Below are positions 1 to 10,593 of a DNA stretch of 56,141 nt, in pieces. The stretch covers positions 1-56,141 of the forward strand of contig JAFXDG010000049.1 of NCBI GenBank assembly GCA_017521285.1, in the 5' to 3' direction. The notes beneath the pieces are model-generated. The model did no database searches, was not told where the DNA came from, and saw nothing but the letters and a program-made list of their open reading frames with translations. Numbering within the stretch: the first letter of the stretch is position 1; each line of letters starts with the position of its first letter. The position numbers and the translations under genes were made by a program. This DNA comes from Bacteroidaceae bacterium. Lineage in GTDB: Bacteria; Bacteroidota; Bacteroidia; Bacteroidales; Bacteroidaceae.

Positions 1-2
1 CC

Positions 3-128
3 AAAGTAACTCCTTTTATCGATGAATATTCAAATACATTAACTCCCAATCAGCCGGAAGGTGCATTTATGGGAGAAAATATAATCTTTCAAGAAAAAAA
101 GCGATGTTTTATTTGCATAGAAACATAG
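3..128 (+). CDS. C-terminal end of an unidentified protein (5' partial)
   Basis: An open frame enters the window from its left edge and stops with TAG at 126-128, giving 41 residues (ending ...KKRCFICIET). The composition looks protein-like (Asn/Pro/Glu/Gly rich middle, mixed codon use) and the stop lies 39 bases before the convergent hpt stop, a usual spacing for tail-to-tail genes. I do not recognise the family. With only 41 residues visible it could also be a chance frame, so confidence is low. Confidence 0.35.
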   Translation, partial: KVTPFIDEYSNTLTPNQPEGAFMGENIIFQEKKRCFICIET

Positions 129-167
129 AATGCACACCCTCTTATGAATTATTCTTTGTTTTATTCC

Positions 168-704
168 TTATTCTACTACTTGATAGATATGGCGCAAGTT
201 GCGTCCTTCATGATCGTAGTCAAGGCCGTAGCCCACGATGAACTCATTGGCGATGTCGAAGCAGCGGTATGGGATGTCCAAATCAACTTGCAGATTGCCG
301 GGTTTTACCAACAGGGATGAAATGTGTATTTCTGCAGGATGCTTTTCTTCCAGCATACGGAGCAGTTCTTTCATGGTAAAGCCTGTGTCGATGATATCCT
401 CAACGATGATGACGGTGCGTCCTTCAATGTTTTGTGTCAATCCTAACAGTTGCTTGACTTCTCCTGTAGAACTTACTCCTTCGTAGGATGCTACACGTAC
501 GAAGGTGATTTCGCAAGGGATAGTGATGTCGCGCAACAGGTCGGCGGCAAATACGAATGAACCATTCAGTATGACCAAAAACAGGGGGTTCTTTCCTGCC
601 AAGTCGGTGTTCATCCGATTGGCCAGTTCTTTTACACGGGCTAATATTTCTTCTTCTGAGATATATAAAGCAAATTGTTTGTCTTTTACTTGTACGGTGT
701 TCAT
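168..704 (-). CDS. hpt: Hypoxanthine phosphoribosyltransferase
   Basis: Cytoplasmic purine-salvage enzyme that condenses hypoxanthine or guanine with PRPP to give IMP or GMP. The 178-residue length is normal for the family. The PRPP-binding loop VEDIIDTG lies at residues 101-108 and is followed by the conserved Thr-Met; an LNGSF segment near residues 46-50 matches the pyrophosphate-binding loop. It is the last gene of a three-gene minus-strand set behind an NCS2 purine permease and a DUF5020 outer-membrane protein, with 38 bases to the gene upstream, so uptake and salvage are probably co-transcribed. Identification is firm; the preference for hypoxanthine over guanine cannot be read from sequence. 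Confidence 0.95.
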   Translation of the reverse strand: MNTVQVKDKQFALYISEEEILARVKELANRMNTDLAGKNPLFLVILNGSFVFAADLLRDITIPCEITFVRVASYEGVSSTGEVKQLLGLTQNIEGRTVIIVEDIIDTGFTMKELLRMLEEKHPAEIHISSLLVKPGNLQVDLDIPYRCFDIANEFIVGYGLDYDHEGRNLRHIYQVVE

Positions 705-742
705 TGGTTAGATTTTTTTCTATTTGTTTTTTCTTGTGTTAG

Positions 743-1462
743 TTAGAAAGTCCATTTGGCCGCCAATGTTGGGATGGCATAGAAGCGGTTGTTTTTACCG
801 TCGGTAGGCCATACCAAATTGTTACAGATTTCCACTTCTGCACCTACACTCAGTTTGCATGCATCATCCACACCGTCAAGCGCCCACAGGTTTACCCAGA
901 ATTGGGGTTCGCTGCTCAGTACCAATGCACCGTTGACACTGTTGTCGTGCCACAAATCGGCATATCCGCTGAATGTATAGAGGCCTTGACCGAAATGGAT
1001 ACCCCATACAGTGGTGAGTTGCCAACTGTGTTTGTTGATTGGGTGGTTGGCCAAGTACTTGTATAAAGCCTGTACGGAGAATGTCTTGCTGAAATCTGCG
1101 TTTGCCCAATTCCATGCAGCACCAGCCAGATAGGCATCGTCGTAGCAGCCTGTAGCTCCGGCCAATCCGCCGTTATACTCCACGTGGACAGCTATCGGGG
1201 CATCCCAAAAGCGAAGTTCGCGGGAGAGTTCGGCATAAACGCTGGTCATGGTATTGTCGGCAAAGTTTCCGTCAACGAAGAAGTAAGTGTTTCCCCATTT
1301 GTCAGCGGTGAAGTTCTCGATGGTGGCCGTCCAACGCGGGCGGTTAGAGAGTTCGCTACCATAGATGTCGTTTCCAAAATCGTGATGTATCTGCACATTC
1401 AGTTGTGCATTTATCTGTATAGTTGCCAGCGTCAAGGCAATGGCTAAAAATATTCTTTTCAT
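743..1462 (-). CDS. DUF5020 family outer-membrane protein (Tsx-like nucleoside channel)
   Basis: A 239-residue exported protein: residues 1-19 are a clear signal peptide ending in NAQ, and the rest alternates aromatic and polar residues as in a beta-barrel, ending in Phe (AAKWTF), the usual barrel C-terminus. I recognise it as DUF5020, a Bacteroidales family distantly resembling the nucleoside channel Tsx. It sits between an NCS2 purine permease (25 bases upstream) and hpt (38 bases downstream), so a role in passing nucleosides or bases across the outer membrane is a sound inference, not a demonstrated function. Start chosen because the signal peptide begins there. Confidence 0.85.
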   Translation of the reverse strand: MKRIFLAIALTLATIQINAQLNVQIHHDFGNDIYGSELSNRPRWTATIENFTADKWGNTYFFVDGNFADNTMTSVYAELSRELRFWDAPIAVHVEYNGGLAGATGCYDDAYLAGAAWNWANADFSKTFSVQALYKYLANHPINKHSWQLTTVWGIHFGQGLYTFSGYADLWHDNSVNGALVLSSEPQFWVNLWALDGVDDACKLSVGAEVEICNNLVWPTDGKNNRFYAIPTLAAKWTF

Positions 1463-1487
1463 AATGAATGTTGTTTGATAATGCTTG

Positions 1488-2774
1488 TTAAACCATAAAT
1501 TTGATAAGGAAGAATGCAGCCAGGATGTACATGCCGATACTCATTTTACGGTAGTTTCCGCTACAGAGGTTGATGAAGATGTAGCTCAAATGTCCCAATA
1601 CAATACCGTCGGAGATACTGTACGACAACGGCATGAACAGGATGCAGATGAAAGCAGGAATGGCCTCTGAGTAGTTGTTGAAATCTATTTTCAATATGGA
1701 ACCCATCATCATGAGGCCTACCAATACCAATACGGGAGTGGTGGCTGCTGCCGGGATAGCCAAAAACAATGGGGCAAAGAACAGTGCCAACAGGAAGCAG
1801 GCACCTGTCACAACGGCAGTCAGTCCGCTACGTCCTCCTTCGTTCACACCAGCGGCACTCTCCACATACACGGCTACTGTGCTGGTACCCATGGCGGCAC
1901 CTGCTGCTGTAGAAATTGAATCTACCATAAACACCTCTTTTAGCTTAGGTATCTTACCATCAGCCTTTATCATGCCGGCACGGCTGGTTACACCGATAAC
2001 CGTACCGATACAGTCGAACAAATCAACAAAGAGCAGGGTAAATACGATGATAACCATATCTTTACTGAGTATCTGATTCCATTCAAACTTCAGGAAGATA
2101 GGCTCTATGGAAGGGGGAATACTGAATATGCCGTCGAAGTTTGTCACTCCCAAGGGGATGCCTATCAGTGTAGTTATCAGAATGCCGAAAAGCAGTGCAC
2201 CTTTTATGTTCTTGACCAGCAACACCGAGGTCAGCACAATACCGATGACTCCTAATAGAGCTGAACCTGAGGTCAGATTGCCAAGGCTCACCAAAGTGGC
2301 GTCGTTGTTCACGATGATGTCTGCACTCTTTAGTCCGATGAAGGCTATGTAGAGACCGATACCAGCACTGATGGCATTCTTTAGCGTATTGGGAATGACA
2401 TCTACTATCTTTTCACGCAAGTTTGTGACGGTCAGCAGGATGAATACCAATCCTTCGAGGAAGACGGCCGTCAAGGCAAATTGCCACGAGTAGCCCATAA
2501 TCATACACACCGTATAGGCAAAGAAGGCATTCAAGCCCATGCCCGGTGCCAAGGCCAGCGGCAATTTGGCATAGAGTCCCATGAAGATGGTAGGCAATGC
2601 CGACATGATAACTGTGGTAGTGAACAAGGCCCCCTTGTCCATACCGGTTTCACCGAGAATATTGGGGTTTACGGCCAAAATGTAGGCCATAGTGAGGAAA
2701 GTGGTGATTCCAGCCATCACTTCCGTCTTGACAGTGGATGTTTTCGGGTCGAATCCGAAAAGTTTTTCAAGCAT
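1488..2774 (-). CDS. NCS2-family purine permease (guanine/hypoxanthine type)
   Basis: A 428-residue polytopic inner-membrane transporter of the AzgA-like branch of the NCS2 family. It opens with the characteristic FGFDPKTSTVKTEVMAGITT stretch and contains the family's GLNAFFAYT and ESAAGVNEGGRSGLTA segments. Length and the many hydrophobic helices fit the family. It probably imports adenine, guanine or hypoxanthine by proton symport and feeds the hpt-encoded phosphoribosyltransferase two genes downstream. It is the first gene of the purine operon; a TATATTTG -7 box lies 36 bases upstream. The exact base specificity is not visible. Confidence 0.93.
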   Translation of the reverse strand: MLEKLFGFDPKTSTVKTEVMAGITTFLTMAYILAVNPNILGETGMDKGALFTTTVIMSALPTIFMGLYAKLPLALAPGMGLNAFFAYTVCMIMGYSWQFALTAVFLEGLVFILLTVTNLREKIVDVIPNTLKNAISAGIGLYIAFIGLKSADIIVNNDATLVSLGNLTSGSALLGVIGIVLTSVLLVKNIKGALLFGILITTLIGIPLGVTNFDGIFSIPPSIEPIFLKFEWNQILSKDMVIIVFTLLFVDLFDCIGTVIGVTSRAGMIKADGKIPKLKEVFMVDSISTAAGAAMGTSTVAVYVESAAGVNEGGRSGLTAVVTGACFLLALFFAPLFLAIPAAATTPVLVLVGLMMMGSILKIDFNNYSEAIPAFICILFMPLSYSISDGIVLGHLSYIFINLCSGNYRKMSIGMYILAAFFLIKFMV

Positions 2775-2809
2775 AATAGATAATCAGATGTGTTTTTTAT
2801 TCTAAGCCA

Positions 2810-2817
2810 CAAATATA
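2810..2817 (-). promoter_or_regulatory. Putative -7 box for the purine permease operon
   Basis: On the minus strand this reads TATATTTG, matching TAnnTTTG, 36 bases before the permease start codon. I do not see a convincing TTTG at the -33 position, so support is moderate. Confidence 0.4.
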
Positions 2818-2892
2818 AAGACTATTTTTGAATTGGACGAAGAAAAGATAAAAAAACTTAATGCTGAGTGTGCAATATTTTATATAAAAGAC

Positions 2893-2959
2893 TTAGGCGC
2901 GGATTATGTGGACGGACATGGAAGGGTATTTCCGTGCAATCCGCATAATCCGCGCCTAA
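2893..2959. repeat. Intergenic hairpin, ATCCGCG family copy 1
   Basis: Imperfect inverted repeat whose arms begin TTAGGCGCGGATTATG and end in its complement. It sits directly after the dapA stop and before the permease promoter, so it probably ends dapA transcription. Related copies lie at 8662-8745, 12203-12298, 33016-33052 (half) and 38267-38531. Confidence 0.75.
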
Positions 2960-2977
2960 AATACTTTGGGCTTATGC

Positions 2978-3871
2978 TCAATACTTTATGTGCAGTTCCT
3001 GCAATATCTGACGCATCTTCTCAAAAGTGGTGATGCGTGTGGGCACCAACGGCAGGCGCAGACGGTTTTCAATCATGCCCATGGCATTGAGCATGGCCTT
3101 CACACCGGCAGGATTGCCATCCACGAAGAGGAGGCTGAACAGTTCGGTGAAACTGTGGTGAATCTTCAAGGCATTGGCATAGTCGCCCTGCAGAGCCAGA
3201 CGGGTCATGCGACTGAACTCCTTGGGGAAAGCATTTCCGATAACCGAGATGACTCGCACGGCACCCAATGTGATGAGCGGGAAGGTGATGCCGTCGTCGC
3301 CCGAGATGACGTCGAAGTTTTCCGGCTTGTTCTTGATGATGTCGTCCATCTGTGTGATGTTGCCCGAAGCCTCCTTGATAGCAATGACGTTCTTGAAGTC
3401 GCGTGCAATGCGCAAGGTTGTTTCTGCCGTCATGTTCACGCCCGTGCGTCCCGGTACGTTGTAGAGCACGATGGGCAGGTCGGTCGATTCAGCGATGGCC
3501 TTATAGTGCTGGTAGATGCCTTCTTGCGAGGGCTTATTATAATAAGGTACTACGGAAAGGATGGCATCGATGCCAGTGAAATCATCGTTTTTCAGCGAAT
3601 CAATGACGGCTTGTGTATTGTTTCCTCCGCAACCCAACATGATGGGGATGCGTCCGTTCACACGCTCCACAACCAGGCGGGTAATTTCTCGTTTCTCTTC
3701 CGTTGTCAGTGTCGGGGTTTCGGCCGTGGTACCCAATACACACAGGAAGTCTGCACCATTCTGCACCAAGTGGTCCACCATGCGCATCAAGGCCGGATAA
3801 TCCACCGAGCCATCTTCCTTAAATGGAGTGATAAGGGCCACGCCCATTCCTTTAAATCTGCGGTATATCAT
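2978..3871 (-). CDS. dapA: 4-hydroxy-tetrahydrodipicolinate synthase
   Basis: Cytoplasmic class I aldolase that condenses pyruvate with aspartate semialdehyde, the first committed step to diaminopimelate and lysine. The 297-residue length is normal. Visible motifs are GTTAE at 47-51, the catalytic Tyr137 in LYNVPGRTG, and the Schiff-base Lys166 in IKEASGN. It stands alone on the minus strand with a hairpin after the stop and a TAATTTTG -7 box about 44 bases upstream of the start. Members of the N-acetylneuraminate lyase branch share the fold, but the YNVPGRTG pattern fits DapA. Confidence 0.95.
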   Translation of the reverse strand: MIYRRFKGMGVALITPFKEDGSVDYPALMRMVDHLVQNGADFLCVLGTTAETPTLTTEEKREITRLVVERVNGRIPIMLGCGGNNTQAVIDSLKNDDFTGIDAILSVVPYYNKPSQEGIYQHYKAIAESTDLPIVLYNVPGRTGVNMTAETTLRIARDFKNVIAIKEASGNITQMDDIIKNKPENFDVISGDDGITFPLITLGAVRVISVIGNAFPKEFSRMTRLALQGDYANALKIHHSFTELFSLLFVDGNPAGVKAMLNAMGMIENRLRLPLVPTRITTFEKMRQILQELHIKY

Positions 3872-3914
3872 ATAGATAGCGTTTCTTACGTTTCAATTTT
3901 AAACTAATTGGCCG

Positions 3915-3922
3915 CAAAATTA
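3915..3922 (-). promoter_or_regulatory. Putative dapA -7 box
   Basis: Minus-strand TAATTTTG matches TAnnTTTG, 44 bases before the dapA start. No clear -33 element was seen. Confidence 0.4.
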
Positions 3923-4130
3923 CAAAATAAATTCGGTAAAAGCTGCATTTTGCTTGACAAATATTCCTCTTTTCTGTGATTTTAGAAACAATTTTTTCTG
4001 AACAGATTGGTAGGCGATGATGCACCTTTCCTTTCTATAGTCATAATAGCTCCTTATTTTCATGTCCTTCTTTCCTCATCTTGTCTTGTTGTCATAGTGA
4101 AGGTAATCTCCTGCCACGGTGATGGAAGTT

Positions 4131-4195
4131 CTCTGCCTTATACTTGGCAGAGTTTTGCCTCCATGGTGGCAGATGTCTGCCAACGGCGTTGGCAG
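4131..4195. repeat. Cluster of GGCAG/CTGCC hairpins in a gene-free stretch
   Basis: The 320 bases between the dapA promoter and the next gene hold no credible gene. They contain two perfect 7-bp hairpins: CTCTGCC (4131-4137) with GGCAGAG (4146-4152), and CTGCCAA (4177-4183) with TTGGCAG (4189-4195). They lie just 3' of the gene at 4244-4651 and may act as its terminator region, though no long U-tract follows. Confidence 0.45.
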
Positions 4196-4243
4196 TAGTA
4201 AAAGGAACGAATGGGTAAGCAAAAAGATACAGATGAATCCGTG

Positions 4244-4651
4244 TTACCAAAGGTAATCTTCCACGTAAGCGTCGAAATCCCACTCCTCAGTGAAGCCGAG
4301 TCGGGCGATTATCTGGCGCACAGCCTTCTGCTCGTCGGGTGAAAGCGGTCGTTCGCCCTTGCGGATGCGGTAGTAGCTCCGTTCGCTGAAGTGCATCGAC
4401 AAGGCCGTTACTGTCCGTTCGTGAATTTTGTAGGGCAGTTCTCCCATCACCTTTTTCATCCCTTTGGCGTAGCGCACCTTTTGTGCCGAAGTATAGTGCT
4501 TGCATCCGTTTTCGGATGTTTCAAGATGCTTGGGGTTAAAAATCGTAACTTGTGCATCATCGCACTCTGTCAGAGCCACATGGCGCAAGCATTCCTTTGC
4601 CTTCGGACATTCCGTCCGTGTGCATAGGGGGTAGTTGAATGGGATTTTCAT
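4244..4651 (-). CDS. Small cysteine-containing protein, probably DUF6078 family
   Basis: A 135-residue soluble protein. The N-terminus carries closely spaced cysteines (C10, C15, C22 region) followed by a basic middle and a segment (RSYYRIRKGERPLSPDEQKA) that reads like a helix-turn-helix-type DNA-binding unit. I believe it belongs to DUF6078, a Bacteroidales family of unknown function, but could not check this. Monocistronic on the minus strand; composition matches the surrounding chromosome. Possible roles include a small zinc-binding regulator, but nothing in the sequence fixes one. Confidence 0.7.
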   Translation of the reverse strand: MKIPFNYPLCTRTECPKAKECLRHVALTECDDAQVTIFNPKHLETSENGCKHYTSAQKVRYAKGMKKVMGELPYKIHERTVTALSMHFSERSYYRIRKGERPLSPDEQKAVRQIIARLGFTEEWDFDAYVEDYLW

Positions 4652-4776
4652 ATTTGTGGTATTTATTATAATTGCATTTTCGATGTAAAGTTAATCATTT
4701 TTGTGGGTATAATCGAATATTTAGAGAGAAAAAGTTGGAAAAGTTTTTCTTTTCCTGATTTAGTTTGGATAAACGA

Positions 4777-4944
4777 TTAATAAAGGACAAAACAGTCTAT
4801 AACGTTAGTGCTTCTTGTATTTACAAGTGCTTCTTCAACCATAGAAATAGCGGTCATCTCCGCTTCTGCTTCTGATGATGCATAAATTTGTACAACGATA
4901 CATTCTTCTAAATCGGTAGTTATTTGAACGTCATAATGTGTCAT
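4777..4944 (-). CDS. Small unknown protein (55 residues) overlapping the UDG-like gene
   Basis: An ATG-started frame of 55 residues (begins MTHYDVQITTDLEECI) that ends in TAA at 4777-4779. Its start codon overlaps the last 14 bases of the upstream uracil-DNA-glycosylase-like gene, the arrangement expected for translational coupling. The acidic stretch SSEAEAEMTAISMVEEAL looks like one amphipathic helix preceded by a beta-strand. I do not recognise a family. The overlap, clean codons and shared AT-rich composition argue that it is real. Confidence 0.5.
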   Translation of the reverse strand: MTHYDVQITTDLEECIVVQIYASSEAEAEMTAISMVEEALVNTRSTNVIDCFVLY

Positions 4945-5470
4945 TATCTAGTGTCTTTTTTATATCGGCATAAATGGCAACTTTTATATTTGTACAGATG
5001 CTGTTTCCATGTGGGAATGGTACGTAATAAAAAACAGTGTTACAATTGTCTAATAATTTGCCTGCATAGCCTTTGGTAATATTCTTCTTAAGATATTCGT
5101 TAACAAAGCATTTAACAACTTTGCTATGTAATAAAACCACAATTCTAGGCTTATATAACATTATATCTTCTTGCAATCTTATGCAATTCTTAAGTGTTGG
5201 TTTTACTATAGAGCTATTGCTTTCTGCCAAATAATTAACCAAATCTGTGATGCCATATTCGTAATTATGGTGATTTATTGAGGAACTTCCAAAAACGACA
5301 TTGTCAGCAACATCTTTATCTATATGTTCCTTAATAAGTCCAGATTCATATAACTGATTCCAAAAGGATTGATTGGTTGAGAAATAATGTCCCTTTTTGC
5401 TTGATGTGTTTGCAGGATTAAGACCAACGAATAAAATGTCTAAATTTCTTCTTAGAAAAGGATATATCAT
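4931..5470 (-). CDS. Uracil-DNA glycosylase superfamily protein (Mug-like)
   Basis: A 179-residue protein whose N-terminal FVGLNPANTSSKKGHYFS (residues 14-31) followed by NQSFWNQLYESG matches motif 1 and the FW segment of Mug-type (family 2) uracil/thymine DNA glycosylases. VPFPHGNSI at 150-158 sits where motif 2 of the superfamily (NPSG or HPS type) is found. It would remove mismatched or deaminated bases in base-excision repair. The catalytic Asn18 of motif 1 is present; the motif 2 sequence is unusual, so substrate range is uncertain. It lies two genes after ligA on the same strand, in an AT-rich segment that looks acquired. Confidence 0.75.
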   Translation of the reverse strand: MIYPFLRRNLDILFVGLNPANTSSKKGHYFSTNQSFWNQLYESGLIKEHIDKDVADNVVFGSSSINHHNYEYGITDLVNYLAESNSSIVKPTLKNCIRLQEDIMLYKPRIVVLLHSKVVKCFVNEYLKKNITKGYAGKLLDNCNTVFYYVPFPHGNSICTNIKVAIYADIKKTLDNDTL

Positions 5471-5517
5471 GTTTGTTATATGAATTAAATTGTTGTAGCT
5501 TTAGAAGAAAAGGTAAT

Positions 5518-5793
5518 TTAGATTAATTTTGCTTCCATCAGAATGGCTAAAGATGGTGATTGTACTCTATCAACGTATTTTTTTAATGATTTGGTATTAA
5601 TGTGTTCCAATTCTTTGTATGCTAAATAGAGATTGTCTATATTTATAACAAAAGGTTTCCCTGTGTCCTCTCGAATACCAGAACATTCATTTCCTTTTAT
5701 TTGAATGGAAGAATATTTCTTTCCTGTTACACTTATTGCATAGTGAACATTTTGAATTTTTCTGAGAAATTCGTCTTTACTGATTTTAATCAT
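5518..5793 (-). CDS. Unknown 91-residue protein
   Basis: A 91-residue soluble protein with no recognised family. The first 60 residues suggest a small beta-sheet (alternating ISVTGKKYSSIQIKG and PFVINIDNLYLAYKEL), the last 25 a helix containing VDRVQSPSLAILMEAKLI. It starts 16 bases after the ligA stop and ends 47 bases before the UDG-like gene, so it probably belongs to the same transcript and may be part of a small DNA-repair or defence add-on. Composition is AT-rich compared with ligA. Confidence 0.65.
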   Translation of the reverse strand: MIKISKDEFLRKIQNVHYAISVTGKKYSSIQIKGNECSGIREDTGKPFVINIDNLYLAYKELEHINTKSLKKYVDRVQSPSLAILMEAKLI

Positions 5794-5809
5794 ACTCTAA
5801 TGTTATTTT

Positions 5810-7939
<2,130 letters not shown>

Positions 7940-7941
7940 TT

Positions 7942-8628
7942 ATGCGCATAGACATCATAACCGTATTGCCCGAGATGATTGAAGGATTCTTCAATTGCTC
8001 CATTATGAGCCGGGCGCAAAAGAAGGGATTGGCAGAGATTCATTTGCACCATCTTCGCGAATATACTCTCGATAAGCATCGTCGCGTGGATGACTATCCG
8101 TATGGCGGATGTGCCGGCATGGTGATGCAGATTGAGCCGATTGACCGTTGCATTTCAATGTTGAAGGAGCAACGCGAATATGACGAGGTCATCTTCACTT
8201 CACCCGATGGTGAGCAGTTCAACCAACGGATGGCAAACACTCTTTCCCTCTCACAAAATCTTATCATTTTATGCGGACATTTCAAGGGTATTGATTTCCG
8301 CATCCGTGAGCATCTGATTACGAAAGAAATCAGTATTGGTGATTATGTCCTTACGGGAGGTGAACTGGCCGCAGCTGTGATTGCCGATTCTATTGTCCGT
8401 ATCATACCTGGAGTCATCTCTGATGAGCAATCAGCTTTGTCCGATTCTTTCCAAGACAATCTGTTGGCTCCGCCCGTCTATACCCGTCCGGCAGAATACA
8501 AAGGTTGGCGTGTGCCCGATGTGCTTCTTTCCGGCCACGAAGCCAACATCCGCGATTGGGAACTTCAGCAAGCTATTGAGCGAACCAAGCAACTTCGTCC
8601 TGACTTGTTGGAGGGAAGTGGGTGGTAA
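7942..8628 (+). CDS. trmD: tRNA (guanine-N1-)-methyltransferase
   Basis: A 228-residue SPOUT methyltransferase that makes m1G37 in tRNAs reading CNN codons and so prevents +1 frameshifting; S-adenosylmethionine donor, cytoplasmic. Family marks are the N-terminal [12 protein letters not shown], the [13 protein letters not shown] loop, the knot segment [12 protein letters not shown] and [13 protein letters not shown], and the late [13 protein letters not shown]. Length is usual. It is divergent from ligA and converges on pyrD, with a long hairpin between the two stops. Confidence 0.97.
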   Translation: MRIDIITVLPEMIEGFFNCSIMSRAQKKGLAEIHLHHLREYTLDKHRRVDDYPYGGCAGMVMQIEPIDRCISMLKEQREYDEVIFTSPDGEQFNQRMANTLSLSQNLIILCGHFKGIDFRIREHLITKEISIGDYVLTGGELAAAVIADSIVRIIPGVISDEQSALSDSFQDNLLAPPVYTRPAEYKGWRVPDVLLSGHEANIRDWELQQAIERTKQLRPDLLEGSGW

Positions 8629-8661
8629 AAAATTGATACCGTAAGTTCGTACTTATAAAAA

Positions 8662-8745
8662 AGGCACGGATTACACGGATAAACACGGATTCTTATTCAT
8701 GATTGATATTATTAGAAATCCGTGTAGTCCGTGTAATCCGTGCCT
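8662..8745. repeat. Intergenic hairpin, ATCCGCG family copy 2
   Basis: Arms 8662-8691 and 8717-8745 (starting AGGCACGGATTACACGGAT) are near-perfect inverted repeats located exactly between the convergent trmD and pyrD stops. It probably acts as a two-way terminator. Confidence 0.75.
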
Positions 8746-8768
8746 GAATTATATCTTGTAAGTCGTTT

Positions 8769-9680
8769 TTACACTTCCAATCCGCCGATAATATCCTTTA
8801 CCGATGCGAATCCGTGACGGTTCAGGTAGTCGTCAATACCTTGAGCAACTTTCACGGTGATAGCCGGATCGATGAAGTTTGCCGTACCTATCTGGATGGC
8901 GGTAGCACCGGCAAGAAGAAATTCAACGGCATCGCTCCAGTTCATGATGCCTCCCAATCCGATAACAGGAATTTTCACTGCCTGAGCCACTTGCCATACC
9001 ATACGCAGGGCAATGGGCTTCACGGCTGCACCACTCATTCCGCCTGTGATGGTAGAGAGGATGGGTTTGCGTTTCTCGGCATCGATAGCCATACCTAAAA
9101 GGGTGTTGATGAGCGATACACTATCAGCTCCTGCGGCTTCTACGGCACGGGCAATTTCGGCAATGTTTGTCACGTTGGGCGAAAGCTTCACAATCAGTGT
9201 TTTGCCGTATGCTTTGCGTACGGCACTTACCACTTCTGCGGCACCATCAGGAGTCACTCCGAAAGCCATACCGCCTTGTTTTACGTTAGGACATGAGATG
9301 TTCAATTCGATGGCGGGGATGTTATCCAACTCATTGATGCGTTCGGCTGTCTTTACGTAAGACTCAATGTCAGAGCCAGATACGTTGACAATCATGTTGG
9401 TGTTGATGTCCTTGATTTTCGGATAGATTTTCTCCACAAAGTAATCTACACCTTTATTCTGCAGACCTACGGCATTCAACATGCCCGAGGGGGTCTCTGC
9501 CATACGTGGATAGGGATTTCCTTCGCGATGATTGAGGGTGGTTCCCTTTACGATGATACCGCCAATCTGCTCAAGATCAACAAAATCCTCAAACTCTACT
9601 CCATATCCGAATGTACCCGAAGCCGTCATGACGGGGTTCTTCAGGTTCAGGTTTCCTATGTTTACGCTTAAATCTGCCAT
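8769..9680 (-). CDS. pyrD: Dihydroorotate dehydrogenase B, catalytic subunit
   Basis: FMN enzyme of pyrimidine synthesis that oxidises dihydroorotate to orotate and passes electrons through PyrK to NAD+. The 303 residues form a TIM barrel with [19 protein letters not shown] at the N-terminus, the catalytic-Cys region [14 protein letters not shown] (type 1B uses Cys as base), and [25 protein letters not shown] near the end for FMN phosphate binding. The start overlaps the pyrK end by 13 bases, as expected for the stable heterotetramer subunits. Confidence 0.95.
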   Translation of the reverse strand: MADLSVNIGNLNLKNPVMTASGTFGYGVEFEDFVDLEQIGGIIVKGTTLNHREGNPYPRMAETPSGMLNAVGLQNKGVDYFVEKIYPKIKDINTNMIVNVSGSDIESYVKTAERINELDNIPAIELNISCPNVKQGGMAFGVTPDGAAEVVSAVRKAYGKTLIVKLSPNVTNIAEIARAVEAAGADSVSLINTLLGMAIDAEKRKPILSTITGGMSGAAVKPIALRMVWQVAQAVKIPVIGLGGIMNWSDAVEFLLAGATAIQIGTANFIDPAITVKVAQGIDDYLNRHGFASVKDIIGGLEV

Positions 9681-10444
9681 AATAGTTTCTTTATATTAAA
9701 TACGGGACCCTCTTTACATACACACACATGGCCTTCGTCGGTGTTTTCCACACAGCAGAGGCAAGCGCCTACACCGCAAGCCATTGTATTTTCCAGCGAA
9801 ACTTCGCATTCGATGCCGCTTTGCTTGGCATAACGGGCAACTGACACCATCATCGGCTTGGGGCCGCAGGTGTGGATGCTGTCGAACTGCTTCTCGTTCA
9901 ATACCGTGTGTTGGGTGACAAAGCCTTTTTCGCCCATTGAACCATCTTCGGTGGTGCAATATACATCGCCAAGCTGCTTGAATTCATCCAGTTGCAGCAG
10001 GTCTTTGGCCGAGCGGGCACCTAACAGGAAGGTCGGGCGGATGCCCATTTCCTGTAGCTTCTTACCGAAGTAGAGAAGCGGTGCAGTACCCACGCCACCA
10101 CCGATGAGCAACGGACGTTGTGTGTTGTTTGCAGGCATGGTGAAGCCGTTTCCTAATGGGAGTACTACATTTACGATATCGCCCACGTTTACGGTTGCCA
10201 GCTTGCGTGTGCCATCTCCTGCCAAGCGGACGAGGAACCACACTTCATTCTTCTCAGTATCAACGTAATTGATTGAAATAGGGCGGCGCAGGAAAGTGGT
10301 GGGTGAATTATCCACGCGAATCTCTGCAAACTGTCCTGGTAACATTTCGGGCAGGGCCTCGGAGTGCGTCAGTTTCAGCAACACATAGCTATCGTGTAGC
10401 TTTGTGTTTTCTGTGACGGTCAGGTCTAAAATGTATTTCTTCAT
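9668..10444 (-). CDS. pyrK: Dihydroorotate dehydrogenase B, electron-transfer subunit
   Basis: A 258-residue iron-sulphur flavoprotein that takes electrons from PyrD and reduces NAD+. It shows a ferredoxin-reductase-type FAD domain ([11 protein letters not shown]), an NAD-binding part ([19 protein letters not shown]) and a C-terminal [2Fe-2S] cysteine cluster ([21 protein letters not shown]). First gene of the pyrK-pyrD pair. The promoter region contains a symmetric TTATCTTTG-GTG-CAAAGATAA. Confidence 0.95.
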   Translation of the reverse strand: MKKYILDLTVTENTKLHDSYVLLKLTHSEALPEMLPGQFAEIRVDNSPTTFLRRPISINYVDTEKNEVWFLVRLAGDGTRKLATVNVGDIVNVVLPLGNGFTMPANNTQRPLLIGGGVGTAPLLYFGKKLQEMGIRPTFLLGARSAKDLLQLDEFKQLGDVYCTTEDGSMGEKGFVTQHTVLNEKQFDSIHTCGPKPMMVSVARYAKQSGIECEVSLENTMACGVGACLCCVENTDEGHVCVCKEGPVFNIKKLLWQI

Positions 10445-10474
10445 TATATAATTAAAGTATGTTGTTTATCTTTG

Positions 10475-10487
10475 GTGCAAAGATAAC
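10475..10487 (-). promoter_or_regulatory. pyrK -7 box within a symmetric sequence
   Basis: Minus-strand TATCTTTG occupies 10478-10485, about 34 bases before pyrK. The surrounding 10466-10486 reads TTATCTTTGGTGCAAAGATAA, a perfect inverted repeat, so a -7 box is present on both strands. Confidence 0.45.
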
Positions 10488-10497
10488 TCATTTTTTC

Positions 10498-10570
10498 AAC
10501 ACAGAGACACAGAGACGCAGAGAATTTATAAAAAGGGGGAGAGAACTCTGTGTCTTTGTGCCTCTGTGTT
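10498..10570. repeat. Intergenic hairpin, CACAGAG family copy 1
   Basis: Arms 10498-10522 and 10546-10570 (AACACAGAGACACAGAG and its complement) with a few mismatches. Located between the stop of the XRE-type gene and the pyrK promoter. A second copy is at 13383-13472. Confidence 0.7.
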
Positions 10571-10593
10571 CTTCTTGAGGATATGCTTGTTGT

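Noticed and set aside
4007-4283. Two ~63-codon frames on opposite strands between dapA and the DUF6078-like gene
   Set aside because: They cover hairpin repeats, overlap each other and show no protein-like pattern.
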